NCBI GenBank assembly: GCA_023441725.1
Contig: JAEZNV010000177.1
Span: forward strand, 1-11,255
Length of the DNA stretch: 11,255 bases
Source of the DNA: Actinomycetes bacterium
GTDB taxonomy: Bacteria; Actinomycetota; Coriobacteriia; Coriobacteriales; Coriobacteriaceae
Reading direction: 5' to 3'
The notes beneath the pieces were generated by a model. The model was not told where the DNA came from and did no database searches. It saw only the letters and a list, made by a program, of their open reading frames with translations. Of this stretch, positions 1-8,038 are shown one piece after another (position 1 is the stretch's first letter; the number at the start of each line of letters is the position of its first letter). The position numbers and the translations under genes are program-made.

Positions 1-3000
1 ACTTCCAGTAAGGTCAAACAGGCCGGTGCGGTCGAGATTTCGGCCGTGTCCATTATCAACACCAAGGACAACACGAGCGTCTTTGCGGTGGGGGATACCG
101 CTAAGGCTCGCGCCAAGGAGAAGGGCGGTGCGTCCGGCGCGTTCGTCGACGCGAGCAAGCTCAACTATCAGTGGCAGTGCTCTGACACCAAGAGTGGCAC
201 GTATACCGACATTGCGGGCGCCACGGGTGAGACCCTCGAGCTTACCGACGCTTTGGGCGGCAAGTACCTCAAGTGCAAGGTGTCTTCGAAGATCGGCTCT
301 TATAGCTTGACCAACTCGACGTGCGCTCTCGTTGCGGCTACCGGTTCAATTAATATCACCAAAGTGTCCATGAGCCCCTCCTCGGGCAAAGTCGAGGTTG
401 GTTCCACGATCACGGCGACCGCCACGGCGGGTTCCACCGACGTTACCACCGATTCGCATGTCACGTGGCAGTGGTATAAGGGCACCTCGAACACCGCAAG
501 CTCGTGCAACACGCCTATCGAGGGTGAGACCGGCAACACACTGACAGTGACCGCTGCCCTTAAGGGCTACTACGTCGTGGCCAAGGCCAACGGCGGTTAC
601 GGTGAGCAGAGGCCTAACGGCTATTATGCGGCGGGTCCTGTCTCCATCGCTGGCCAAGTTGAGCTCTATGACGTGCAGTTTGAGGGCTCTCCTGCCACCA
701 ACGGCGTGCACGTGGGCGATAAGCTCAAGACTAAGGTGCGCAAAAAGGACGGTTCGCGCTACAGCTATATCGACCGCACCGATAATGTGACCTACCAGTG
801 GCAGTATGCAAATAGCAGCTCGAGCTCCGACTCCGCTTACACCGATATCCCCGGTGCCACCGAGGCCGCCTATACCGTTGACGCTGCCTATGCCGGCAAG
901 TATCTGCGCGTGAAGGTGACGAGCGAAAACACCGTTTCCAGCACGCAGAAGAAGAGCTCATACGGCCAGACTGTTGCCCCGCTCGGCCCCGTGACGCTTA
1001 AGGGTCAGTACAAGCTGGCAGGCATTGAGCTTGCCGATAAGAACGTTACGCTGAGCGTGGGTTCAAAAATCACGCCGAGTGTGCAGGTGCCGGGCAGCTG
1101 GTCGGGCTCGACGGAGGATGTGCCCGACGATGCCGAGCTCACCATGGCGTGGTATGCCAAGGGCGAGGGCGATGCCGATTGGACCGAGCTTACCGACGGC
1201 ATCGATACGACCGATGGCAGCCTGACTATTTCAGACGTGCTTGTTGGCAAGCGCATCAAAGTTACGGCGAGCGCCCTCGACAACACCGTTGAGTGGGTTT
1301 CGCCCGATAGCGTTACCGCAGCGGGGGAGTATAACCTGCTGCGCGTGACCACTACGCCGCAGATCAATAGCGATTCGACCCATCTCGTCTCGGGCGATAG
1401 CGTTAAGGCGACGGCGCAGGCCAAGCGTGCCGACGGTTCGACCACCAACGGTATCGACGTCACCGACCGGGCGACTGTTGCCTGGTATGCGGCCGACGAC
1501 GCGAAGGCTCCCGCGGCCGACTGGACGCTTCTGCCCGATATGTCGGGCGCCACGGCAACGGTTTCGGCTTCTGCCGCGGGTAAGTATCTGAAGGCTGTCG
1601 CCACGAGCGGCAGCTCGACGGTTGAGCTCGTCTCTGTCAATCCCGTGATCGCCGCAGGCTCGCTTGAGGCCGCAGTCCAAAAGCTCAACGATGCCAATAA
1701 GCAGATCGCTGTTGATTACAGCGCCAAGGGCGGCAACGTCAACGATGTTCTGAAGGCGCAGCTTGCCGATCTGGGATTTACCGATATCGACGTCAAGGTC
1801 TCTGAGGGCGGCGTTACCTTTAAGGCCGGGGACGCCAAGGCTACGGTCGGTATCTCCGACGCCCAGGATAAGACCAACGGCGATGTGACGTTCTTCTTCA
1901 TTGACCCCAACGACTACACCGGTTACAACATCGACGGTCTGCGTAGCGCCGATGTGGTGTTTGAGCTGTCGCGCGATGGCAAGACCGAGTACTACCAGCC
2001 CAACAAGTCGGTGCAGGTTGCTTGGGACGAGGCCCGCGTTCAGCAAATGCTCGACGATGCGGCCGAGCAGGTTGCCATCGGTTACGCTGCGGGCGATTCG
2101 GCCGAGTCCGTTACGTCTAACCTCACGCTTCCGTACCGCGCGGGTTCTAAGAACAAGTTCGAGGTTAGCTGGAAGAGCTCCGACGGCGATGTCATTTGGC
2201 CGTCCGGTTATGGCTGGGACGACTACACCGGTAAGGTGACGCGCGTTTCGAGCGATCGCACCGTAACGCTGACCGCGACGGTTTCGTTTGTGAGCGGTGG
2301 CCCGAGCGATGTCGAGGGCTCGCACGACTTCGCCGTGACCGTCAAGGGCGACCCCGAGAAGGTCGCTGCCGACAAGAAGGCACTGCAGGAGAAGGTCGAT
2401 GCGGCCTTTACCTACGACAATATCAAGTACTTCGACACCAAAACGGTTGCCAACAAGGACGGCCTGACCGCCGACCTGCAGATGCCGCGCACGAGCACGC
2501 TCAATATCGACGGCAAGTACTACAAGGTCGAGTACTCCGCCAGCACCGATGACATCACGTTTAACGGTTACAAGGGCACGGTCTACCAACCGCTGCCTGG
2601 CACCGAGGCAGCGAAGACCAAGGTCACCCTTACGGTGACCGATAAATCCAACGCCGAGGTCACGGCAAGCAAGACCCTCGACTTTGCGATTGCTCCGCAG
2701 GACCAGGACGAGCTCGATGCCGAGCTTTCTCTTATGGAAAAGGCGAAGACCGGCTATGCTGCCGCCATTCTGAATGGCCAGGACGCTAGTGCCGTTTCGA
2801 CCGACATGCACGCGTTCCAGAAGGCGTATCTTGATGCCGACGGCAACCTTGCCTGGAGCTACAACAAGGCAACGACCGATTCGACGTCCCTTGGCATTGT
2901 TCCGGTTGACCTGCCTGGTTATGACGCGATGTCCGGTCAGGACTGGCGCCTGTTTAAGTCGAGCAACAGCTCCATTGTTTCTGCCGAGAATCTCAAGGTC

Positions 3001-6000
3001 ACGCAGCCGCAGTACAACACCAGGGTTGTCGTTTCCTCGCGCCTGACGAGCGAGAAGTACGCTCGCTACGCTGAGCGCTATCCTGGCAACGCTACGTACG
3101 CTAAGCTTGCCAACCAGGACGTGTCGGCAAAAATCACGGTTCTGGGCACGAGCGGCCAAAACAGCCCGGAAGTGACGGCGACGTGCTCCGTCATTGGCAT
3201 CGATGCCAAGGGCAAACAGCAAACGTGGGCTGCCGCGACGCAGTACACGCTCAAGAATGGCTCGACGGCCGCCGATCTTTCCGAGGAGCTCTTTAAGCAG
3301 GCCGGTCTCAAGGCCGACTACGATCCCAACGGCTCTTGGGGTTGGGTGCTCAATTCCATTACGTCGCCTTTCGACGCCGATCGCACCCTTGCATATGACG
3401 CTGCTACGGGCGCCTATTGGCAGCTATTCATTAACGGCGTCGCTGCATCGGTGGGTGCCGGCAACTACATCCTCGAGGCGGGCGACTCTGTCGTCTGGGG
3501 TTACTCGAAGTACGGTGACGCTGCGCCCACCGACCAGCTTTCGGTAAGCTGCGCCGTTATCGGCCAGGACGCTTCGGGTGCTCAGCAAACGTGGGCTCAA
3601 CCTACGACTGCGTTGGTGGAAGAGGGCGCAACTGCCGCCGACCTTTCCGAGCAGGTCTTTAAGCAGGCCGGTATTGGCGCCGACACGGGCAAGGGCTCGT
3701 ACGGTTGGTTCCTCAATTCTCTGACGTCACCGTTCAATAAGAACGTGACGCTTTCGACCGAGCAGGTTAACGAGAGTACCTGGAAATACTGGCAGTTCTT
3801 TGTCAACGGCAAGAAGGCCAATGTCGGCGCAGGCAACTACACGCTCAAGGCCGGCGATGAGATTGCCTGGGTCTATGGTTCCGATGGCACCATGCCCGGT
3901 CAGGTTTCTGTCTCGATGGAGATCATCGGCAAGAAGGACGATAAGGCACAGCGCTGGACCGATCCTTCGAAGCAGGTGTTTGTTGGGGGCACGACGATCA
4001 AGGACGCCACTGCCGCCTACTTCGATGCTTTGGGCATTGAGTCCGTGATGCTCAATGATGGGGGCTATTGGAATGTCCATAGTCTCGTGTCCCCGCTTGA
4101 TGGCACCAAACTGACGGGCTCCTGGTCGTTCTTTGTTAACGGTGTTCCCGGACCCCAACTCGATAGTGACTACGTTGTCAAATCGGGCGACACGATCGTC
4201 TGGGCTTATGCTGCTGGCGATACGGTTCCCAATCCCGACGAGGTCGTAGTCAATCCGAGCGCCCCGCGTCCGTCCGGTTGGAAGTCCGATTGGGATGGCA
4301 AGTCCAATGCGGCGGTCGAGAACGTTTCGACGCCTACGGGTGCGCTAGCGAGCTCTTGGACGTTCGATTGGAAGGCGTATTCTGGTTCGGCGTATCCCAA
4401 CGCGAGTGAACCTATCGTCGTGAACGGCAACGTGTATCTTGCCGTCAACAAGCGTCTGCTAAAGATTGACGCCGAGTCGGGCAAGGTCCTTGCCGAGTCG
4501 AATCTTAAGAAAGCGGTCGGTTACACCTCGCGCCCGATTTATGCGAACGGTTTGGTTATCGTTCCGCTTGACGGCGGTGCGGTCCAGGCCCTGACGGCTG
4601 ACGCGCTCACAACGGTTTGGGTCACTGACTCTGTGAGCGAGATTGCCCAGTCGAATTCTCAGCTGACGGTTGATGGCAATTACCTCTATGTCGGCACCGT
4701 TGATGTCGACTATGGAACGAGTACGTACAATAACGGTCATCTGACGCGTATTAATATCCTGACCGGCGCTGTTTCTTGGCAGCATGTTAATGCTGATGAG
4801 GGCTATTACTGGACAGGCGCGACGGTGGGTGATGACTTTGTCTTGGTTCCCACCAGTGCCGGTACCGTCGAGATGCTCAGCAAGTCTTCGGGCGATGTGC
4901 TCGGAAGTGTTTCGGTTGGGGCGATTGTCAACTCCACCTGTGTGCTTTCGGCTGACGGCAGCCATGCCTATCTCATCTCGCGCGACGGCAAGCTGCACGT
5001 GTTGGCGATTTCTGATGGCGACTCACGCGGTGCGGATGCCGCTTCGCGTATTACCGAGGAGCGCGTAGTTGACCTTGGCCTTACCGGCTGCGCGTGTGTG
5101 CCTACGATGTATGATGGCAAGCTGATTGTTGGCGGCGAGGTTGCTGGCGGCTCTGCGCTAGCGATTATTGATCTGGCCCACGACTTTGCCAAGACGCTGG
5201 TTTCGTCTGCCGATGACGCTGCGCTTCCTATTGGTGGTATCAAGGGCGCTCCGCTGGTGAGTGTCCAGGGCGAAGAGGCGTATGTCTACTTTACGGTTAA
5301 CTACGGCGAGAGCTCTGATTACGTTAACTACACCTCGGGCGGTGGCGTATATCGCTACAAGTTGGGTGACGCTGAGGCTTCTGGTGTGTTTAGCGCAACG
5401 GGCCACTACAACTTCTGTGACTCGCCAATCGCTTGTGATGCCCAGGGCAACTTGTACTACATCAACGACTCTGGCACGCTGTTCAAGCTGAATGCTGGCG
5501 TTAAGGTTTCGTTTAGCGCTGGCGAGGGGTCCAAGGTCGATTTTCAGACTACGGCCGCCAACGGCCCTATCGCCAAGCCGGCGGATCCGACGCGCGAGGG
5601 CTACACCTTCGCTGGTTGGTATACCGACGAGGCTTGTACGGAGGCGTATGACTTTAGCGTTGCGGTGACGGCTGATATGACGCTGTATGCCAAGTGGGTC
5701 AAGAATGCCGTTAACCCTGGTGGTAACGGCGGCAATGGCGGCTCCAATGGCGGCTCGGGTAATGCCGGTGCTGGTTCTGGCTCCGGTAACGGCACAAACG
5801 GCCAGCAGACTGGCGGTGCTGTTGCTCCGGGCCAAAAGCCGGTGTCCACCACGACCAAGACCGAGACCAAGGACGGCAAGGATTCCAAGAAGGATTCCGA
5901 CAAGTCCGACAAGAAGGACAGCAAGAAGTCTGATAAGAAGTCCAGCAAGTCCGGCTCCAAGTCGGATACGGGCGCGGCCGCCACGACTACCGCTAAGAAG

Positions 6001-6117
6001 TCCGCTGAGGCTCCCGCGCAGCAGTCTGGCTTCAATCCGCTTGCCATCGTCGGCGTTGCGGCTGGCGTGATCGGTCTTGCCGTCATCGGCGTGTTCGTAT
6101 TCACCAAGCGTCGGTAG
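1..6117 (+). CDS. Giant mosaic surface protein (Ig-like repeats, three DUF4430, PQQ-like propeller, InlB-type repeat), 5' partial
   Basis: The frame is open from the first base, so the start and any signal peptide lie outside the window; the GTG at 46 is an internal Val codon. Of 2,038 visible residues, in order: five Ig-like units (residues 1-552); a mixed segment (553-680); three regions resembling atrophied bacterial Ig domains with helical spacers (about 681-1055); three tandem DUF4430 domains (about 1058-1405); a PQQ/quinoprotein-like beta-propeller (about 1444-1834) with strands such as VNGNVYLAV and LLKIDAESGKVL; one InlB B-type repeat (1835-1900) with GYTFAGWYTD and LYAKWV; a Gly/Asn/Ser linker; a Lys/Ser/Asp linker; and a C-terminal membrane helix ending in FTKRR. 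This is the layout of a C-terminally anchored extracellular adhesin or binding protein. No LPXTG sorting signal precedes the helix. Domain families are recognised by eye; the ligand is unknown. A DUF4430 gene follows directly. Confidence 0.93.
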   Translation, partial: TSSKVKQAGAVEISAVSIINTKDNTSVFAVGDTAKARAKEKGGASGAFVDASKLNYQWQCSDTKSGTYTDIAGATGETLELTDALGGKYLKCKVSSKIGSYSLTNSTCALVAATGSINITKVSMSPSSGKVEVGSTITATATAGSTDVTTDSHVTWQWYKGTSNTASSCNTPIEGETGNTLTVTAALKGYYVVAKANGGYGEQRPNGYYAAGPVSIAGQVELYDVQFEGSPATNGVHVGDKLKTKVRKKDGSRYSYIDRTDNVTYQWQYANSSSSSDSAYTDIPGATEAAYTVDAAYAGKYLRVKVTSENTVSSTQKKSSYGQTVAPLGPVTLKGQYKLAGIELADKNVTLSVGSKITPSVQVPGSWSGSTEDVPDDAELTMAWYAKGEGDADWTELTDGIDTTDGSLTISDVLVGKRIKVTASALDNTVEWVSPDSVTAAGEYNLLRVTTTPQINSDSTHLVSGDSVKATAQAKRADGSTTNGIDVTDRATVAWYAADDAKAPAADWTLLPDMSGATATVSASAAGKYLKAVATSGSSTVELVSVNPVIAAGSLEAAVQKLNDANKQIAVDYSAKGGNVNDVLKAQLADLGFTDIDVKVSEGGVTFKAGDAKATVGISDAQDKTNGDVTFFFIDPNDYTGYNIDGLRSADVVFELSRDGKTEYYQPNKSVQVAWDEARVQQMLDDAAEQVAIGYAAGDSAESVTSNLTLPYRAGSKNKFEVSWKSSDGDVIWPSGYGWDDYTGKVTRVSSDRTVTLTATVSFVSGGPSDVEGSHDFAVTVKGDPEKVAADKKALQEKVDAAFTYDNIKYFDTKTVANKDGLTADLQMPRTSTLNIDGKYYKVEYSASTDDITFNGYKGTVYQPLPGTEAAKTKVTLTVTDKSNAEVTASKTLDFAIAPQDQDELDAELSLMEKAKTGYAAAILNGQDASAVSTDMHAFQKAYLDADGNLAWSYNKATTDSTSLGIVPVDLPGYDAMSGQDWRLFKSSNSSIVSAENLKVTQPQYNTRVVVSSRLTSEKYARYAERYPGNATYAKLANQDVSAKITVLGTSGQNSPEVTATCSVIGIDAKGKQQTWAAATQYTLKNGSTAADLSEELFKQAGLKADYDPNGSWGWVLNSITSPFDADRTLAYDAATGAYWQLFINGVAASVGAGNYILEAGDSVVWGYSKYGDAAPTDQLSVSCAVIGQDASGAQQTWAQPTTALVEEGATAADLSEQVFKQAGIGADTGKGSYGWFLNSLTSPFNKNVTLSTEQVNESTWKYWQFFVNGKKANVGAGNYTLKAGDEIAWVYGSDGTMPGQVSVSMEIIGKKDDKAQRWTDPSKQVFVGGTTIKDATAAYFDALGIESVMLNDGGYWNVHSLVSPLDGTKLTGSWSFFVNGVPGPQLDSDYVVKSGDTIVWAYAAGDTVPNPDEVVVNPSAPRPSGWKSDWDGKSNAAVENVSTPTGALASSWTFDWKAYSGSAYPNASEPIVVNGNVYLAVNKRLLKIDAESGKVLAESNLKKAVGYTSRPIYANGLVIVPLDGGAVQALTADALTTVWVTDSVSEIAQSNSQLTVDGNYLYVGTVDVDYGTSTYNNGHLTRINILTGAVSWQHVNADEGYYWTGATVGDDFVLVPTSAGTVEMLSKSSGDVLGSVSVGAIVNSTCVLSADGSHAYLISRDGKLHVLAISDGDSRGADAASRITEERVVDLGLTGCACVPTMYDGKLIVGGEVAGGSALAIIDLAHDFAKTLVSSADDAALPIGGIKGAPLVSVQGEEAYVYFTVNYGESSDYVNYTSGGGVYRYKLGDAEASGVFSATGHYNFCDSPIACDAQGNLYYINDSGTLFKLNAGVKVSFSAGEGSKVDFQTTAANGPIAKPADPTREGYTFAGWYTDEACTEAYDFSVAVTADMTLYAKWVKNAVNPGGNGGNGGSNGGSGNAGAGSGSGNGTNGQQTGGAVAPGQKPVSTTTKTETKDGKDSKKDSDKSDKKDSKKSDKKSSKSGSKSDTGAAATTTAKKSAEAPAQQSGFNPLAIVGVAAGVIGLAVIGVFVFTKRR
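31..1656 (+). repeat. Five tandem Ig-like repeats in the surface protein
   Basis: Five protein repeats of about 103-117 residues begin near 31, 349, 658, 1009 and 1330. Each carries a W-Q or W-Y strand (YQWQ, WQWY, YQWQ, MAWY, VAWY), then in most units a G-A or G-T turn (IAGATGETL, IEGETGNTL, IPGATEAAY), then a terminal strand such as GKYLKCKV, GYYVVAKA, GKYLRVKV, GKRIKVTA or GKYLKAVA. Units are joined by short Gly/Val-rich hinges (GPVSIAGQVELY, GPVTLKGQYKL). These probably form a stalk or binding arm. The units have diverged, so recent duplication is unlikely. Confidence 0.75.
3172..4215 (+). repeat. Three tandem DUF4430 (transcobalamin C-terminal-like) domains
   Basis: Three consecutive domains of about 105-120 residues lie at roughly 3172-3528, 3538-3888 and 3901-4215. 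All share the layout V-x-C/M-x-V/I-I-G at the start, an internal LNS or VHS segment followed by SPF or SPL, then WQLFINGVAA, WQFFVNGKKA or WSFFVNGVPG, and a closing GDSVVWGY, GDEIAWVY or GDTIVWAY. The W-x-F-x-V/I-N-G and G-D-x-x-x-W pair is the DUF4430 signature, a family related by structure prediction to the C-terminal domain of intrinsic factor and transcobalamin. Corrinoid binding is a possibility, not shown. Confidence 0.7.
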
Positions 6118-7035
6118 GTGAGGGCTGTGTCCAATAAGCCTCAGTACGCCGAGTCCAAGCAGCCCGACTCGTCGTTCATTCAGCTTGACGATGCAAAGAA
6201 AAAGGACGCCGCTTCGGCGGCGTCCGCCCCTCGGCGTAAGGCACTTGTTGGTGTTCTGACAGCCGTCTGCATCGTCTTGATCGTTGTGTCGCTGGGTTTT
6301 GTCTACCCCTCTGCCGGCAGCGCATGGTCCATCGACTGGATTGCGCGGGCTGTGACGGGGGAGAGCGTCGTTGCCAAGGATGCGTCGGTTTCCGGTTCGA
6401 CTACCGCTTCGGGTAAGGCCGCGTCCAAGGACTCCAAATCTTCGGACAATGCGAAGGACGGGTCGAAGGATTCGGATGAATCTGATTCCAAGGACAAGTC
6501 TGAATCTTCGGACAAGAAGTCTGACAAGGATTCGAAGGAGAAGAAGTCCGAAGGCAAGGGCGGCAAGAAGTCCGGGGGCAAATCGGGTTCGCAGAATTCT
6601 GAGTCCACTGGCGGATCAAGCGCTTCTGACGGCTCATCTTCGAGCGCTGGCTCGGCGTCTGGCGGTGGGTCTGCATCCAACAGTGGCGGCGCCTCTGCGG
6701 GCAATCAGGACGGCTCGCAGCAGTCTGGCTACGTCACGGTAACGGTCTCGGTCACATCGAGCGCTGTGGGCAATCCTGTGTCTTCTAGTGGTACCTTCAC
6801 CTTTAACGAGGGCGCAACCCCTTACGACGCGCTGTGTGCGTTGGGACTTTCTATCAATGCGCGCCCTTCGTCGTATGGTACCTATGTCGCCGCTATTGGC
6901 GGTCTGGCCGAGAAGGAGCACGGCGGCAAGAGTGGCTGGATGTACTCCGTTAACGGCACAACGCCCATGACGGCCTGCAGTAACTACGTTCTCTCCAATG
7001 GCGATAACGTAGTTTGGTATTACGTAACGGGTTAG
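6118..7035 (+). CDS. Membrane-anchored DUF4430 protein
   Basis: 305 residues in type II topology. A short charged cytoplasmic segment (1-40, ending PRRK) leads into one membrane helix (about 41-63, ALVGVLTAVCIVLIVVSLGF). A long low-complexity Ser/Lys/Asp then Ser/Gly linker (about 95-203) follows, then a single DUF4430 domain (204-305) with its hallmarks SGWMYSVNG and GDNVVWYY. The linker probably spans the cell wall and presents the domain outside. The GTG start directly abuts the TAG stop of the giant surface protein (6115-6117), pointing to one transcript and translational coupling. A second GTG at 6127, preceded by the purine-rich GGTGAGGG, is an alternative start that would remove three residues. 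Transcription ends at the hairpin at 7058. The ligand is unknown; DUF4430 proteins often lie near cobalamin or ECF transport genes, but none is visible here. Confidence 0.88.
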   Translation: MRAVSNKPQYAESKQPDSSFIQLDDAKKKDAASAASAPRRKALVGVLTAVCIVLIVVSLGFVYPSAGSAWSIDWIARAVTGESVVAKDASVSGSTTASGKAASKDSKSSDNAKDGSKDSDESDSKDKSESSDKKSDKDSKEKKSEGKGGKKSGGKSGSQNSESTGGSSASDGSSSSAGSASGGGSASNSGGASAGNQDGSQQSGYVTVTVSVTSSAVGNPVSSSGTFTFNEGATPYDALCALGLSINARPSSYGTYVAAIGGLAEKEHGGKSGWMYSVNGTTPMTACSNYVLSNGDNVVWYYVTG

Positions 7036-7057
7036 AGGTCTCGACATAGCGCGCCAA

Positions 7058-7091
7058 ACGGGCGGTTCGGACCAACATCCGAGCCGCCCGT
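7058..7091 (+). terminator. Rho-independent terminator of the surface-protein operon
   Basis: A 14-bp stem (7058-7071 with 7078-7091, one G-U wobble, otherwise perfect) has a six-base loop, CCAACA. It lies 22 bases after the stop at 7035 and runs into TCTTTGTG, a short imperfect T tract. Position and stem strength support termination of the plus-strand operon. Confidence 0.75.
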
Positions 7092-7103
7092 CTTTGTGCG
7101 AGC

Positions 7104-7517
7104 GGGACGCCGTTTCCCAATCGAGGCTCAACCGGAAATTGCATCCCACTCTGAAGGCGAATTCCGGGACACGGTTTCCGCATCAGCATCCATTGGGAAA
7201 GCGCATCCCATTCTAGACATCGATAACGGGATGCACTTTCCGTTTCGGCGTTCGCGGGAAACTGCGTCCCGGAATTCCGGCTCAGAGCGGGATGCAGTTT
7301 CCCGATGGGGCGGGTTTCGGAAAGCGTGTCCCGCTCTGAGGGCTCATTCCGGGATAGACTTTCCGCATGGGGGCTCATCCGGAAGCTGCGTCCCATTCTG
7401 CTGACTGATTCCGGGATGCACTTTCCGCTAGGACGGCGTTGCGGAAGCTGCATCCCATTCTGAGGCTGCAATCTGGGATTCGCTTTCCGCGGGACGCCAA
7501 TGGGGAAACTGCGTCCC
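7104..7517. repeat. BIME-like array of 14 alternating inverted 15-bp units
   Basis: Fourteen 15-bp units alternate strictly in orientation. Forward units (consensus GGGATGCACTTTCCG) start at 7104, 7166, 7228, 7289, 7351, 7413 and 7475. Reverse units (consensus CGGAAACTGCGTCCC) start at 7133, 7195, 7256, 7318, 7380, 7442 and 7503. Spacers after a forward unit are 13-14 bp and variable; spacers after a reverse unit are always 18 bp and loosely conserved (often ATTCTGAGG at the left end and ATTCC at the right end). The forward-to-forward period is 62, 62, 61, 62, 62, 62 bp. Within a unit the GGGA and TTTCC ends are fixed and the five central bases vary. The array fills the gap between two converging terminators and is not coding, since a 62-bp period breaks any frame. 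The architecture recalls enterobacterial BIMEs (alternating REP units with two linker classes); the sequence does not. Function is unknown. Confidence 0.93.
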
Positions 7518-7569
7518 ATTCCAGCGCTGTGGCCCGCCTTGTACGCTTTCCTCGGCAAACTCTGCAAAC

Positions 7570-7605
7570 AAAAAAAGCCGGTTGGAACGTGAATTCCAAC
7601 CGGCT
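7570..7605 (-). terminator. Rho-independent terminator of the minus-strand genes
   Basis: A perfect 12-bp stem (7576-7587 with 7594-7605) has a six-base loop. On the minus strand it is followed by a run of seven T (7576 to 7570). It lies 25 bases past the stop of the distal GtrA gene and is a textbook intrinsic terminator. The almost symmetric stem with A on the plus-strand side gives no useful T tract in the other direction. Confidence 0.9.
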
Positions 7606-7630
7606 GCGAAGCGAGATTATGTTGGGCCGT

Positions 7631-8038
7631 CTACGACTGCGCGCCCTCGAGGAAGAGACGACGGCTAAAGTAGTTGTACCAGGTGACCAGGAACGTGGCG
7701 ATGGCCTTCATGGCCTGGTAGCCGATGCTCAAAAACGTGACACCCACAAACATGTACAGGTCGTTGAGACCCAGACCAATCACCGACAGGATGGTGAAGA
7801 TCGTGAACTCGCGCTTGCGGCTCATGCCCTCGCGATGGTCGAACACGTACTTCATGCTGAGCCAGTAGTTAACCACGACGGACGTGATAAACGAGATCGT
7901 GGTGCTCATCAAAAAGTCGAGATGGAACAGCTCGACGAGCGCAATGAGCATGCCCCAGTCGATGCCAAAGGAGATAAGACCCACGATAGCGAACTTGAGG
8001 AATTGCTTAGTATGAGGTTGTGCCAGTGCCTTGCGCAC
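7631..8038 (-). CDS. GtrA-family membrane protein (distal copy)
   Basis: 135 residues, mostly hydrophobic, with four predicted membrane helices (about 13-37, 43-63, 78-101 and 107-127). This matches the GtrA family, whose members are about 120-150 residues and are thought to help move or present polyprenyl-phosphate-linked sugars for cell-surface glycosylation. Family-typical features visible are the N-terminal KFAIVGLISFGIDW, the NYWLSMKYVF segment with the charged loop DHREGMSRKREF after helix 2, and the C-terminal WYNYFSRRLFLEG. The start is GTG at 8038; the frame is open upstream only to a stop near 8083 and has no ATG there. A weak GGATGTG lies upstream. It is a paralogue of the gene at 8258-8653 and ends 25 bases before a strong terminator. 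No glycosyltransferase partner is visible, so the carried substrate cannot be named. Confidence 0.88.
   Translation of the reverse strand: MRKALAQPHTKQFLKFAIVGLISFGIDWGMLIALVELFHLDFLMSTTISFITSVVVNYWLSMKYVFDHREGMSRKREFTIFTILSVIGLGLNDLYMFVGVTFLSIGYQAMKAIATFLVTWYNYFSRRLFLEGAQS

Noticed and set aside
46..48. GTG as the start of the surface protein
   Set aside because: The same frame is open back to base 1 with similar composition and no ribosome site precedes the GTG, so it is an internal Val codon.
1231..3222. Minus-strand open frame of 663 codons
   Set aside because: It is antisense to the surface protein, a usual shadow in high-GC DNA; its Arg/Val/Gly-rich product has no domain pattern, while the plus frame has clear domains.
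5962..5976. Degenerate sortase signal (S-D-T-G-A)
   Set aside because: It lacks the Leu-Pro pair and lies about 20 residues before the membrane helix instead of directly in front of it.
7104..7517. CRISPR array
   Set aside because: Units alternate in orientation, are only 15 bp and vary in their centres, spacers are 13-18 bp, and no cas gene is nearby.
6950..7567. Minus-strand open frame of 205 codons across the repeat array
   Set aside because: It overlaps the end of the DUF4430 gene and two terminators, and its residues merely echo the DNA repeats; the 62-bp period shifts frame each cycle.
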